DNA of 44,918 nt, from positions 1 through 44,918 of the forward strand of contig JAHLLK010000048.1 of assembly GCA_020444165.1 (NCBI GenBank), written 5' to 3'. The notes beneath the pieces were generated by a model. It had not been told where the DNA came from, did not search any database, and saw only the letters and a program-made list of their open reading frames with translations. Positions within the stretch are counted from its first letter, which is position 1. Every line of letters starts with the position of its first letter. This DNA comes from Deltaproteobacteria bacterium (GTDB lineage Bacteria > Desulfobacterota > Desulfarculia > Desulfarculales > Desulfarculaceae). Shown here one piece after another: positions 1 through 8,763 of the stretch. Both the position numbers and the translations under genes were made by a program.

Positions 1-622
1 CCGGGGCCGGCGGCGCCGCGGCGGCCGGTTCCGCGGGCGCCGGGGCCGCGGCGGCCGGCGCCGGCAGCTTGGCGGCCTGCTGATTCAGCGCCTGGCGCAG
101 GCTGCTGAAGCCGGTGACCGGCACGTCCACCAACGAGCCCACCTTGCCCGCCAGCTCCTGGGCCAGGGCCACCGCGTGGCGGAGCGCCTCGGCCTCGTCC
201 GGGTTGGGCTCCACCACCGCCACCAGACCGCCCACCCGGTCGTCCAGCCAGTCGAACACGTTGGCCCGGGCCTTCATGCGCTGCTTGGGGGGGAAGACAT
301 CCTCCCACAGCTTGTCCATGAGCCCCAGGATCACCTGGAAACCCGCTTCCAGGCCCGGGTAGCCGGCCAGCTTCAACAGGGCCAGGGAGAGGTAGGCGGC
401 CAGGTTGAGGTCCTTGGTCGTGGCGGCCAACAGCTTGGCGCTGTTCTCGGCGATGATCTCCCAATCGATGCCCGACTCGCCCGCCGCCATGGCGGTCAGC
501 TTGTCCACCTCGGTCTTGACCGCGTCGTAGTTCGGTTCATAGCGCGCGTTCTCCCCGGCGGGGCTGTCGCCGGCCAAGGGCGCCGTGCTTTGCTCTACGA
601 TCTTTGGCAAATCCAGGTTCAT
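1..622 (-). CDS. tssA: TssA (ImpA_N family) T6SS baseplate/cap protein, C-terminus cut by window edge
   Basis: The minus strand from the ATG at 622 stays open to the left edge, giving 207 visible residues. The N-terminal part (about residues 1-130) matches the ImpA_N domain of TssA proteins: an early GENARYEPNYD segment close to the family's G(E/N)(N/D)xRYDPxY, then the helical stretch with LGLMDKLWEDVFPP. After about residue 185 an Ala/Pro-rich linker begins and runs off the window, so the C-terminal class of TssA (sheath-capping or baseplate type) cannot be told. TssA organises baseplate assembly and tail-tube/sheath polymerisation. The start lies 3 bases after the tssM stop, so the two are co-transcribed and probably translationally coupled. 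No strong Shine-Dalgarno is seen. Confidence 0.88.
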   Translation of the reverse strand, partial: MNLDLPKIVEQSTAPLAGDSPAGENARYEPNYDAVKTEVDKLTAMAAGESGIDWEIIAENSAKLLAATTKDLNLAAYLSLALLKLAGYPGLEAGFQVILGLMDKLWEDVFPPKQRMKARANVFDWLDDRVGGLVAVVEPNPDEAEALRHAVALAQELAGKVGSLVDVPVTGFSSLRQALNQQAAKLPAPAAAAPAPAEPAAAAPPAP

Positions 623-625
623 GGC

Positions 626-3600
626 TTACTCGCTAGGCCAGCGGGGTAGCTGGGGCAGGGACTCGCTGAAAGTGAGCACCATCTGGAAGGGGATCATCTT
701 GCCCGGCTCGTCGGCCGAGGGCAAGGCGGCGTCCACCACCCACTTTTGGCGCTTGGGGTCCTGGGTGGCCCCCCAGGCGTAGACCATGTGCAACAAGGCG
801 AAGTCGCCCCTGGTCACGTCCAGGGAGTTCAGGGGGTTCAGGTTCACGTCCAGGCCTTGCAGGGTCACCGACTGCTCCGGCTGGTTCAAGACGATCTTCT
901 CCGCCGGCTTGCCGTAGACGTTCAGGTCGTAATAGGCGCCGTTGCCCAGCATCAGGCGCACCCAGTGCACGTAGCGCCCGATCTGCCCCGGGGTGAGGCT
1001 CACCGTGACCGTGCGGGGCTCCTTCAGGTTGCGGCCCTCCAGGAAACTCTGGAAGGCGGCGGTCTGGTTCAGGAAGCGCACCCGGCTGGGGGTGGCCATG
1101 CTGCCCCGGATCTTGCTGGCCAGGGGATAGATATCCGGCCCGGGGGTCTGGGAGGCCGCGGCCCCGCCGGCCTGGCTGCCCGCCGCGGGCTGGTCGGTCA
1201 GGGCGAAGCTCTGGGACAGGGTGTTCAGCTCGGACAGGAAGGTCATCAGCCCGTCCCGGGGCACTTCCCCCTCGGCGCTGGCGGTGAAGGGGAAATTCTG
1301 GGGATAACCCGCCTGCTCATAGCGGCTCAAGAGCGCGTCCCAGCGCTTCTGGAACACCCCCAAGAGGGCCTGCTGGAAGGCGCTGGACACGTTGTTCTCC
1401 ACGGCCACCGCCGGACCGGTGATTTGGATCAACACCGGGCCCGTCTGGTTCTCATAGCTGTCCTGGAACTGGTTCAGCGCCTCCAGGGCCCCCCAGAACA
1501 CGGTGCGCGAGCCGCTGCCCCCGGGCCCCTGGGTGCTCCAGATCTGATTCCAGGCCTGGGCCGGGTCCAGGTACATGTCGTGGACGCAGCGCACGAACTG
1601 GTCCGAGGCCTTGCGCATGGTGGCCAGATAGGTGTCCTTGAACTGCATCAGGTTCTGGTTCAGGTCCGCGAAGTCGGCCAGCTCCCGGGGCGGGGCCTTG
1701 CTGGCCGCCGCGCCGCCGCTGCCGCCGCCGTTCAGCGCGGACAACAGGTCCTGGGGCAGGCTGCGCTGCCACTCCCGCAGGAAATCGGACACCGGGGCCA
1801 CCAGGGCCTCGCCGTCGCCCAGGGAGAACAGGCTGGCCTGCTTCAGGGAGTTCCAGTTCTTCAGATCCAACAGGTCCTGGGCATAAGTGAAGCGTCGGGC
1901 CAGCTCCTGCCAGTACAGGGAGGTCTGATAAAGGCGGATGCGCCGGAAGGCGTCCAGCCAGCCCTTGGTCTCCTCCTGCAACACGGGCCAGGAGTAGAGG
2001 GAGAGCACTCCCTGTATGGCCGCCGAGGATGACTTCTGGGAGCCGCCCAGGTGGGCGGTGAGGTCCTGCACCAGGCCGCCGGCCCCCTTGGCCGCGCCAC
2101 CCGCCTTGGCGGCGGCCTGGCCGGCCGCGGCCCCGGCGGCCGCGCTGGCCCCTCCGGACCCGCCCGGCTGGTCGGACTGGTCGGCGCCGGCCAGCCGCTC
2201 CAGGTCCCTGAGGCCCTGGTTCACCTTGTCCTCGGAGTTCAACAGGGTCTGCTCCCCGTTCAACAACGGCCCGGTCTGGGAGGCCAAGTGGGTATAGACC
2301 TTCAGGTCCTCCTTCCAAGTGGCGAAATTGTCGCTCCAGGACTGGATCTGGTTGTGGTAGTCGCCCACATCCGCCAGCAGGGCGGCCACGCTGGGGCCCA
2401 CCATGTAGCTGGGGTCCAGGACCACGCTGGCCTGCTGGGGAAAGGAGCGGCCCAACTGCTCGGCCAGCCAGCCATAGCCCGAGCGGCCGGCCAAGAGCTG
2501 CACCAGGTGGAGGCGGCGCTCCAACGGCGCGGCCACCCGCTGCTGGTAGGTGTGGGCCACCTCCTGGCACGAGGCCACCACCTGCTGCACCTGGGTCCAG
2601 CCGCGGGAGGCCTCGTTCAGGGAGGCGAAGAACTTGTCCGCGCTGATCCAGCTGGCCTGGGCCTGGGAGGCCTGGTCCATCAGCTGGGCCTGGCTGTCCA
2701 ACTGCCCCAGGAAGGTAGCCAGGGTGGTCACCAGGTTATCGTAGCGGGCCAGCACCTCCTCAAAGGTATCGCTCGTGCCGGGCGCCCGCCGGGAAAGCAG
2801 CGACTGGTACTCTTGGTCCAGCTTTTCCATGCCCTGGGTGAAGCCCACCCACCAGGCCGAGTCGTTGCGGGCCAGGTTGCCGCGCTTGCGGCCGGACAGG
2901 GAGGGGTTCAGGTACTGCTTCAGCTCGTTCAGGGCCCTTTCCAGCATGACCCCCGCGTCGGCGCTCACCACCCGGCCGGAAGGTCCCCCTTCCTTCTGGT
3001 ACTCCTCGAATTGGGTGATGATGGACTGACGCTCCTGGTCCGTCCCGCCCAGGAAGTTGGTGAACGGCTCGATGACCAGATCGTCGTGGGTGGTGCGGGT
3101 GGGGTTGGCCCAGCGGGTGTATTCCACCAGGGACTGGCCATAGGCGTCGAAATTGCCCTCCCCGGCCCAGATGGCCAGGGCGTTCTGGAGCTGCAAGAGG
3201 TAGTAGCGCAGGAACAGCTCCTGGTACACCGCGCGGTGGATTTGGCCCAGGTAGTGTTTCATCACGTCATTGCGGAACATCCGGCCCATGTAGGTGTACC
3301 AGGGCACCTCGCCCAGGCCGATCTTGAGGGAGGTGAGCCGCCCCCCCAGGGCCAGGGGGTCCAGAGCGCCCTGGCTGCCCCTGAGGGACTCCTCGGCCAG
3401 GATCAGGGTGGGGCTCAGGTTGGCCATCTCCCGCCCGGTGTTGACCACCGTGCGGTTGACCCAGTACACCCCCCACCCCAGGACCCCCAGCACCATGGCC
3501 GCGCAGGCGGTCTTGATCACGTAGTCCCGCCGCAAGGCCCGCCGGGTGCGGGTGGCCATCCCGGTCTCGGCCAGGATTTTGCTCTGGAACAGCTCACGGC

Positions 3601-4831
3601 CGAAGCTGGCCTTGGCGTCCAGAAAACCGGTGCCCGCCCCCAGACCGCCGCTGAAGCCCGCGGCCACGGCCTCGGGCCGGAAGGTCACCGGCGGGCCCTG
3701 GCCGGCCAGGCCGGTGAGGTAAAAGCCCCGGAACGGCAGGGCTTCCAGATAGCGGTTGGGGGTGAAGACCGTCTCCACCAGGTCCTTGATCCGTCCCAGG
3801 AGGTCCTTGAACTCCTCCACGAAGAAAAAGATGCGCCCGGCCGACTCGGCGGGGAGGGAGCCCACCAGCCGCCGCATCATGATGGCGTTCAGGGTCTGGT
3901 TCATTTCGATCAGGCCCTGGCGGAAGAACTTCTGGTTGAACTCCGCCTGCCCTCCCCGGGGATCGGACCAGCCCAGGATCTGCTCCCGCTGGTTCTCGTC
4001 CAAATAGGCGAAGAACTCCCGGAATCCGGCCACCCGGTCCAGGCCGTCCACCACCAGATACACCGGGAAGTTGAGCCGCATGGCCGCCTGCATGGCCCGG
4101 AGCCGCTCCAGGATGGCCGCGTACTTGGCTTCCTTGGCCTCGGGATCCGCCCCGGCCAGGAGGTCCACGTTCACCACCACGATGGCCCCGTTCAGGGGGA
4201 GGAAGGCGCGGCGTTTGGCCAGCTTATGGAAAATCAGCTCCCACTCGCGGGAGTTCCGCTGGTTCAGGCCCAGGCCGCTGGTGTCCAGGAGCACCGCCTC
4301 GCTGGCCAAAAACCAGCGGTCCGGCTGATCATCGCTGCTGTTGAGCCCCTCGGCCACCCCGGCCGGGAAGCTGAGGCCGGAGCCCTTCAACAGGCGGTCC
4401 ACTTCCCCGGGCGAATCGGCCAATACCGCGTACCACGGCAAGCCATAGGGCCCCAGTCCGGCCTCGTCCAGCCGGTTCACCACGTCCCGGATGCGCGCCT
4501 CCACCCGCCGGCCGGCGATGTAGAGGGGGTCCTGGCGCTTGATAAAGGCCTGCTGCCGCCGCTTCACCATCTGCTGGGTGAAGTAGCGGGCCATGCGGAA
4601 GAAGACCCAGGCCAGGATCACCGCCGCCAAGACCAGGGCCGTCAGTTGCAGCCAGTAGTCCCAGGTGTCCGGGGTCCACAGGGTGGCCGCCCACAACCCC
4701 GCCGGCAGGATCAACAGGATCAGGGGCAGCACGGCCCGGGACAACCGCACGGGCGGCCGGGCTTTGCCGCCCCCCCCCGCGGAGGGGGGGCCGGGCTGCG
4801 GAGGAGCCGCCGGTTTCAGACTCAGGGCCAT
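626..4831 (-). CDS. tssM: TssM (IcmF/VasK family) T6SS inner-membrane complex protein
   Basis: 1401 residues, somewhat longer than the usual 1100-1300. TssM forms the T6SS membrane complex with TssL and TssJ, spanning inner membrane and periplasm. Two hydrophobic helices near residues 34-52 and 58-78 and a third near 436-460 give the standard three-helix topology, with a long periplasmic C-terminal region. The cytoplasmic NTPase-like domain is recognisable: LPWYAVLADSPGEVDR at about 131-146 stands where other TssM proteins have a GxxGxGKT P-loop, LLDTSG (181-186) sits at the Walker B position, and PVYLVVDGLD fills the NKxD-like position. The P-loop lysine is absent, so nucleotide binding is doubtful. 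The ATG is preceded by GGAGG at a good distance. It lies 20 bases after tssL and 3 bases before tssA, in one operon. Confidence 0.95.
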   Translation of the reverse strand: MALSLKPAAPPQPGPPSAGGGGKARPPVRLSRAVLPLILLILPAGLWAATLWTPDTWDYWLQLTALVLAAVILAWVFFRMARYFTQQMVKRRQQAFIKRQDPLYIAGRRVEARIRDVVNRLDEAGLGPYGLPWYAVLADSPGEVDRLLKGSGLSFPAGVAEGLNSSDDQPDRWFLASEAVLLDTSGLGLNQRNSREWELIFHKLAKRRAFLPLNGAIVVVNVDLLAGADPEAKEAKYAAILERLRAMQAAMRLNFPVYLVVDGLDRVAGFREFFAYLDENQREQILGWSDPRGGQAEFNQKFFRQGLIEMNQTLNAIMMRRLVGSLPAESAGRIFFFVEEFKDLLGRIKDLVETVFTPNRYLEALPFRGFYLTGLAGQGPPVTFRPEAVAAGFSGGLGAGTGFLDAKASFGRELFQSKILAETGMATRTRRALRRDYVIKTACAAMVLGVLGWGVYWVNRTVVNTGREMANLSPTLILAEESLRGSQGALDPLALGGRLTSLKIGLGEVPWYTYMGRMFRNDVMKHYLGQIHRAVYQELFLRYYLLQLQNALAIWAGEGNFDAYGQSLVEYTRWANPTRTTHDDLVIEPFTNFLGGTDQERQSIITQFEEYQKEGGPSGRVVSADAGVMLERALNELKQYLNPSLSGRKRGNLARNDSAWWVGFTQGMEKLDQEYQSLLSRRAPGTSDTFEEVLARYDNLVTTLATFLGQLDSQAQLMDQASQAQASWISADKFFASLNEASRGWTQVQQVVASCQEVAHTYQQRVAAPLERRLHLVQLLAGRSGYGWLAEQLGRSFPQQASVVLDPSYMVGPSVAALLADVGDYHNQIQSWSDNFATWKEDLKVYTHLASQTGPLLNGEQTLLNSEDKVNQGLRDLERLAGADQSDQPGGSGGASAAAGAAAGQAAAKAGGAAKGAGGLVQDLTAHLGGSQKSSSAAIQGVLSLYSWPVLQEETKGWLDAFRRIRLYQTSLYWQELARRFTYAQDLLDLKNWNSLKQASLFSLGDGEALVAPVSDFLREWQRSLPQDLLSALNGGGSGGAAASKAPPRELADFADLNQNLMQFKDTYLATMRKASDQFVRCVHDMYLDPAQAWNQIWSTQGPGGSGSRTVFWGALEALNQFQDSYENQTGPVLIQITGPAVAVENNVSSAFQQALLGVFQKRWDALLSRYEQAGYPQNFPFTASAEGEVPRDGLMTFLSELNTLSQSFALTDQPAAGSQAGGAAASQTPGPDIYPLASKIRGSMATPSRVRFLNQTAAFQSFLEGRNLKEPRTVTVSLTPGQIGRYVHWVRLMLGNGAYYDLNVYGKPAEKIVLNQPEQSVTLQGLDVNLNPLNSLDVTRGDFALLHMVYAWGATQDPKRQKWVVDAALPSADEPGKMIPFQMVLTFSESLPQLPRWPSE

Positions 4832-4851
4832 TTATTTCCCTCCGCGCCAGG

Positions 4852-6561
4852 TCAACGGGATTCCACCACGTAAGGGGTCACCTTGAGCTTCCTGGCGATG
4901 GATTTCTGGGCCGACCGGGCGCTTTCATAGTTGGGGAAGGGCCCCGCGTGGACCACGTACCAGGTCTTGTCCTCGTCATTGGGCCGGGGCCGCACCACCA
5001 CCGGCGGCGCGGGGTAGCCGCTCTTGCGCAGGCGGTTCACCAGATCCCCGGCCTGCACCGGGCCCGCGAACACCCCCACCTGCACCCAGTAGTTGCCCCG
5101 GGCCGCGCCCGTACCCTGCGCCGCCGGGGTGGGCGCCGGGGTGGGCCGGGGGGTCGGGACCGGCTGGGGGGCCGGGGTGGGCCGGGGGGTCGGGACCGGG
5201 GTGGGCGTGGGCCGGTTCAGGAGGTTGTCCAACGGCTGCGGCTGGGGCGTGGGAGGGCGGGCCGGCGCGGTGGCCGGCGTCTTGCGGTGCTTCCGGCCCA
5301 GTTCGTCCAGGTACTCCGGCTGGGGCGTGGGGGTGGGCGTGGGCGTGGGCCGCGGGGTGGGCGTCGCCGTGGGCAGCGGCGTGGGCCGCGGCCGGTCCTT
5401 GGCGTCGATGATTTCGGATCTGATCCCGTATTTCTTCTTTACCTGGGCCACGATCGCGGTGGCCTCGCCCCAGGTTTCGTAGGGCCCCACCAACAGCACG
5501 TGCCAGGGCTGCCCGTGGCGGCTGGGCATCTCGGTCAAATCGGTGTGATAGCCGGCGTCCTCCAGGGTCCTTTGGAACTCCGCCGCATACACCGCGCCCT
5601 GGTACACCGCCACCTGCACCAGGTAGCCGCCCGGCGAGGCGGCTTCCATGCCGGGGCCCAGGGCCGGCGGCCGTTTCTTGGCGGGGGTGGAGGCGGGAGA
5701 CGCGGCCTGCTTCCCCAACGGCCGGGCCGGGCCCGGGTAGTTCAGATCCGGCAGGACCGGCGTGGGGGTCAGGGAGCCGGGGGCCGGGGTGGCGGCGCCG
5801 GGGGCCGGGGTGGCGGTCCGGGCCCCGGTGAGGGTGGGCGGGGGCGTGGGTTGCAGGCCGGTGAGCGGGACCATGTCCCGCTCGGTCAGGCGGGTCTCGG
5901 CCAGGCCGGCCACCCGGCGCACCGAGGTGATCAGGGCCGGCCACAGGACGAAGCGGTCGACCAGGAAGATGAAGGCGATCAGCGCGCCCACGATGACCAG
6001 CGCGGTGCGCCAGGACATGAGCCGGGGCAGCCGGCCGCCCCGCCCGCCGTCCAGCTCCATCTCATAGGCCTGGGGGAACAAGCGGCCCCGGCTGTCCGGG
6101 CGGGCCGCCTGGATCTTGGCCAGGAGTTCGGCCTTGATCTCGCCCAGGCGCGGGTCGTCCGGGGCGTAGCGCCCGGTGAAGCCCAGGGCCAGGCAGAAGT
6201 AATAGATGGCGATGACCTCGGACGGAGCCCCTTCCAGCTTGGCGGCCAGCTCATAGAAGCGGTCGCCGGCCAGGCGGGTGCCGAAGCGCTTGACCTCCAG
6301 CAGCTCCCGCTCCCAGGCCGCGGCCTGGTCCCAGCGCGAGGTGAGGATCACCTCGTCGGTGAAGGCCACCAGGGCGTAGAGCACGCTCTGATAGGGCCCG
6401 GCCAACTGGGGAGTGCGCCGGGTTTCCTCGTCCATGGTCGAGAAGATGCGCTCCAGGTCCGCTTTCACGTCCTCCAGCTTGGGCGGGGCCGCCCCGCGGG
6501 CTCGCTCCCGGAAAAGCACCAGGTAGGAGAACAAGTCGTGGGTCAGATCAAAAAGGGTCAA
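4852..6561 (-). CDS. tssL: TssL (DotU/IcmH family) fused to two SPOR peptidoglycan-binding domains
   Basis: 569 residues. Residues 1-180 form the cytoplasmic DotU domain (ALVAFTDEVIL and the RFYELAAKLEG region are typical), followed by one membrane helix at about 187-203. The periplasmic part has a first SPOR domain (about 311-387, GGYLVQVAVYQG ... WHVLLVGPY) and a second at the extreme C-terminus (about 488-569, YWVQVGVFAG ... WYVVHAGPF). Both are joined through long Pro-Thr-rich linkers (about 236-272 and 391-482). SPOR domains bind denuded glycan strands, so this TssL probably anchors the T6SS to the cell wall itself. The start is a TTG behind an AGGTG Shine-Dalgarno; no better ATG exists nearby. 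The gene sits between tssK and tssM in the operon. Confidence 0.95.
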   Translation of the reverse strand: MTLFDLTHDLFSYLVLFRERARGAAPPKLEDVKADLERIFSTMDEETRRTPQLAGPYQSVLYALVAFTDEVILTSRWDQAAAWERELLEVKRFGTRLAGDRFYELAAKLEGAPSEVIAIYYFCLALGFTGRYAPDDPRLGEIKAELLAKIQAARPDSRGRLFPQAYEMELDGGRGGRLPRLMSWRTALVIVGALIAFIFLVDRFVLWPALITSVRRVAGLAETRLTERDMVPLTGLQPTPPPTLTGARTATPAPGAATPAPGSLTPTPVLPDLNYPGPARPLGKQAASPASTPAKKRPPALGPGMEAASPGGYLVQVAVYQGAVYAAEFQRTLEDAGYHTDLTEMPSRHGQPWHVLLVGPYETWGEATAIVAQVKKKYGIRSEIIDAKDRPRPTPLPTATPTPRPTPTPTPTPQPEYLDELGRKHRKTPATAPARPPTPQPQPLDNLLNRPTPTPVPTPRPTPAPQPVPTPRPTPAPTPAAQGTGAARGNYWVQVGVFAGPVQAGDLVNRLRKSGYPAPPVVVRPRPNDEDKTWYVVHAGPFPNYESARSAQKSIARKLKVTPYVVESR

Positions 6562-6870
6562 GAGCGCACCTCGGATGTTTGATCATTTTTCGCGGAGTCG
6601 GACCCCCCGGGCGTCCGGCTGGGCCAGAGGCCCCGCCGGCTGCGCCCGGGGCTTCGCGCCAACCTCGGCGCAGCGCTGGCTGCGCCTCCGGTCGCCGCTG
6701 GTCCGTCGCCTTGCCGGCCGGTATCCGGCCGGGGCGGTCCAGGGGACCAATCGTCACCTGCAAGACCGGAAGGCAACCACAGAAAAACCGAGTCCCAATC
6801 AAATCATATGCGATCTGACCACCCGCCCCCCTGAAATATCCGCGCCGGCAGGGTGGCTGGCCACAGCCTG
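6562..6870. other. 309-bp tssK-tssL spacer
   Basis: No supportable gene here. The interval contains one copy of an 86-bp dispersed element (6633-6718, listed separately). The remainder, 6719-6870, is less GC-rich and shows no clear terminator. A promoter for tssL-tssM-tssA inside it is possible, but I see no convincing hexamers. Confidence 0.6.
6633..6718. repeat. 86-bp dispersed structured element, copy A
   Basis: Same length as, and about 85% identical by eye (73 of 86 positions) to, 38282-38367. Both share the core CTTCGCGCCAACCTCG and CGCCTCCGG. A central hairpin here pairs GGCGCAGC with GCTGCGCC around a GCTG loop; CCGGC near the left end can pair with GCCGG at the right end. Both copies are intergenic. 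It resembles REP/BIME-type palindromic elements; it could also act as a processing or attenuation site between tssK and tssL. Confidence 0.8.
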
Positions 6871-8220
6871 TTAAACCACGAAAAGGTCGAAACGGTAACC
6901 CAGGCTCTCCACCCCGGAAAGGGTCAGGGTCAGGTCGTCCTGCACCCCGGACCACATGGAGCCGCCCGGAGCCAACTGGCCGTACATGCCGTCGCTCTTG
7001 GCTGGCAAGGAAGGCGGCGGCAGCCTGAGCCAGTTCACCGGCAGTCCGCCCACCCGGCGCTGCACCACGATCTCCAGGTCGCGGGGGGCGCAGAGCTTGG
7101 CCACGGCCATCTTGCGGACCAGGGTGTCGGGATCGTCGTCCCCGACAACCCCCAGGAAAAGCTGGTGCTGGCCGCTGACCCAGTCCGGATCCAGGTCCAC
7201 CTCCAGCCGGTCGTGCCGGATGATAAAGGGGCGGCGGATGTAGGCCGGGGCGGCCAGGCGGTCCAAGAGCCGGCCCAGCATGTCCCGCAGGGTCAGGAAG
7301 GCCTCCCCGGGGGCCTCGTGGTGGTAGGGCGGCAGGTCGCCCAGGGACATGGCTCCGGCGAACAGCCTGAGCCCCTCCACCAAACGGGCCAGCTCGGTGT
7401 AGAACACAAAGGGATGCACCCGGGCCGCCTGGGCCAATTGGATCACCGCCTGGGCCGGGCCGGCCAGGGCCAGAACCTTGAGGGCGGTTTCCAGGCCCCG
7501 GGGCAGGGAAAGGATCTCGGAGATCTCCCGGCCGGAGATGTTCTGGGTCAGGGCGTTTTGGGTGGCCACCAGCCGCCCCACGATCTCCTGGGCCAACAGG
7601 CGCATGGGCTCCCAGGCGGCCAGGGAGAGCAGGGGCGGGAACCAGGTCTCGTCAAGGGCGGCGCCTTCCCCGCTGGCAGCCCGCACCAGCCGGGCCAGGG
7701 GCACGCTCTCGTAGCCGGTCTTCTCCTGGTCGCCGAAGAACAGCTTGCCCTTGGCCCGCATGATCTCGATCTCCCGGGGAAGCTGCCCGCTGTTGGTGTC
7801 CACCAGGTTGAACGGCGCGGCCGTGAAGCGGGGGCTGCCCACCCCGGCCGCGGCCCCCAGGGCGGAATCCAGGTTGGGCTGGCCCGGCCGCAGGTCCGGC
7901 AGGCCCAGATACACCATGAGGGAGCTGGCTCCCCCGGCCATCAACTCCTTGAAGGAGGCCGAGCCCAGCTCCAGGTTGCCGGGCAGCTCCAGGTAAAAGC
8001 CGGAAGGCAACAGAAGCCGGGCCTCCAGGACTTGCAGGCGGTGGTCGGCCAAGGCCTCCTGGTTGATTTTCAGGCGCTGATAACCCCAGGGGTGGCTGGC
8101 CAGATGCCGGGTCATGACCCAGCGCAGGTCCTGTTCGTGGGCGGACTGGTGCTGCATGTGGTGAGGGGTCAGGAACATCCCCTCCGACCAGACCACGTCG
8201 CACAGGGTGGTTTCGCTCAA
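6871..8220 (-). CDS. tssK: TssK T6SS baseplate protein
   Basis: 449 residues from a TTG start, the usual length for TssK. The N-terminus (WSEGMFLTPHHMQHQ) is the family's signature, followed by the beta-rich shoulder domain, a long helical middle, and a C-terminal head domain that contacts TssL/TssM. TssK is the trimeric adaptor that docks the cytoplasmic baseplate on the membrane complex. The reading frame is open much further upstream, but AAGGAG at 8227-8232 lies six bases before the TTG at 8218-8220 and places it directly before the conserved start of the family, so this start is preferred. It is the first recognisable structural gene of the minus-strand run tssK-tssL-tssM-tssA, with a 309-bp gap before tssL and a 543-bp gap upstream. 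Confidence 0.95.
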   Translation of the reverse strand: MSETTLCDVVWSEGMFLTPHHMQHQSAHEQDLRWVMTRHLASHPWGYQRLKINQEALADHRLQVLEARLLLPSGFYLELPGNLELGSASFKELMAGGASSLMVYLGLPDLRPGQPNLDSALGAAAGVGSPRFTAAPFNLVDTNSGQLPREIEIMRAKGKLFFGDQEKTGYESVPLARLVRAASGEGAALDETWFPPLLSLAAWEPMRLLAQEIVGRLVATQNALTQNISGREISEILSLPRGLETALKVLALAGPAQAVIQLAQAARVHPFVFYTELARLVEGLRLFAGAMSLGDLPPYHHEAPGEAFLTLRDMLGRLLDRLAAPAYIRRPFIIRHDRLEVDLDPDWVSGQHQLFLGVVGDDDPDTLVRKMAVAKLCAPRDLEIVVQRRVGGLPVNWLRLPPPSLPAKSDGMYGQLAPGGSMWSGVQDDLTLTLSGVESLGYRFDLFVV

Positions 8221-8226
8221 GTGGTT

Positions 8227-8232
8227 CTCCTT
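8227..8232 (-). promoter_or_regulatory. tssK ribosome binding site
   Basis: AAGGAG on the minus strand, six bases (AACCAC) before a TTG codon. It decides the tssK start, since the open frame continues far upstream without a stop. Confidence 0.85.
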
Positions 8233-8338
8233 GTTGGCAGGCGGTTCCACCCCGCCTGCTGGGCGCTTCACAGATGGCGCGCCTATTTGCGCAGCTTGTC
8301 CCGGCCGGCCAGGGGCCGGGCTTGGCCAAACATCCGGC

Positions 8339-8401
8339 CCCCGGCAAGCCTGGCTTGCCGGGGTGAAACCCCAGAGCCCCGGCAAGCTGGGCCTGCCGGG
8401 G
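8339..8401. repeat. Two tandem related hairpins upstream of tssK
   Basis: The first, 8339-8363, has perfect 11-base arms CCCCGGCAAGC / GCTTGCCGGGG around CTG. The second, 8377-8401, has CCCCGGCAAGC / GCCTGCCGGGG around TGG with one mismatch. The left arm is identical in both, so they are a tandem duplication with a period of 38 bases. They lie about 120-180 bases upstream of the tssK start on the transcribed side. Confidence 0.8.
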
Positions 8402-8763
8402 TGGAGCCACCTGGGGCCAAGTTTGGTCGCCCAAGGCCGGGATGGCCCTGGCCACCCCGTTTCGGCCGCCGGCGCCGCCCGGCTTGCCTGCCGTCCGCCA
8501 GCCGCGGCTGGGGGCCGGGGTCGGCCCAACCCTCGGCCACGCCTGACGGAAACTCCCCCCTGGCCGATATTGCCAAGTTTCCCGGGCAATGTCCATGGCG
8601 GCCGCGGGCGCCGGCGGGGGCCGCACTCCCCCGCCCCGCCGCAGGACCGGCCGGCCCCCAGCGGGCCCGGCCCCAATAAAAACAATCTTCCCGGCACCTT
8701 GGCCGGCGGCTTCCCACTTGGGCCCCGGCGGCGGGCTTGGCGCCCCCGCCACAAAATAAAATC

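Larger units (their letters stand above)
8221..8763. other. 543-bp intergenic region upstream of tssK
   Basis: No gene can be supported: open frames on both strands have the composition of GC-rich spacer and no family signature. The region holds two related hairpins at 8339-8401 (listed separately), the tssK Shine-Dalgarno at 8227-8232, and an AT-richer end at about 8676-8763 next to the upstream lipoprotein gene. The long leader on the tssK side could host regulation. Confidence 0.55.

Noticed and set aside
2051..4873. Long plus-strand open frame opposite tssM (940 codons)
   Set aside because: Shadow of a GC-rich gene: Gly/Pro/His/Gln-rich translation with no domain signature, fully antisense to a clear tssM.
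5140..5400. GGGCGTGGG-type repeats on the plus strand, considered as a minisatellite or G-quadruplex locus
   Set aside because: They encode the Pro-Thr linkers of tssL; the repeat is explained by the coding strand.
6853..8679. 608-codon plus-strand frame opposite tssK
   Set aside because: Shadow of tssK and of GC-rich spacer; no protein-like composition.
8221..8754. N-terminal extension of tssK in the same open frame
   Set aside because: The extension is Pro/Arg/Gly-rich spacer, and the Shine-Dalgarno at 8227-8232 fits the TTG at 8220, which begins the conserved region.
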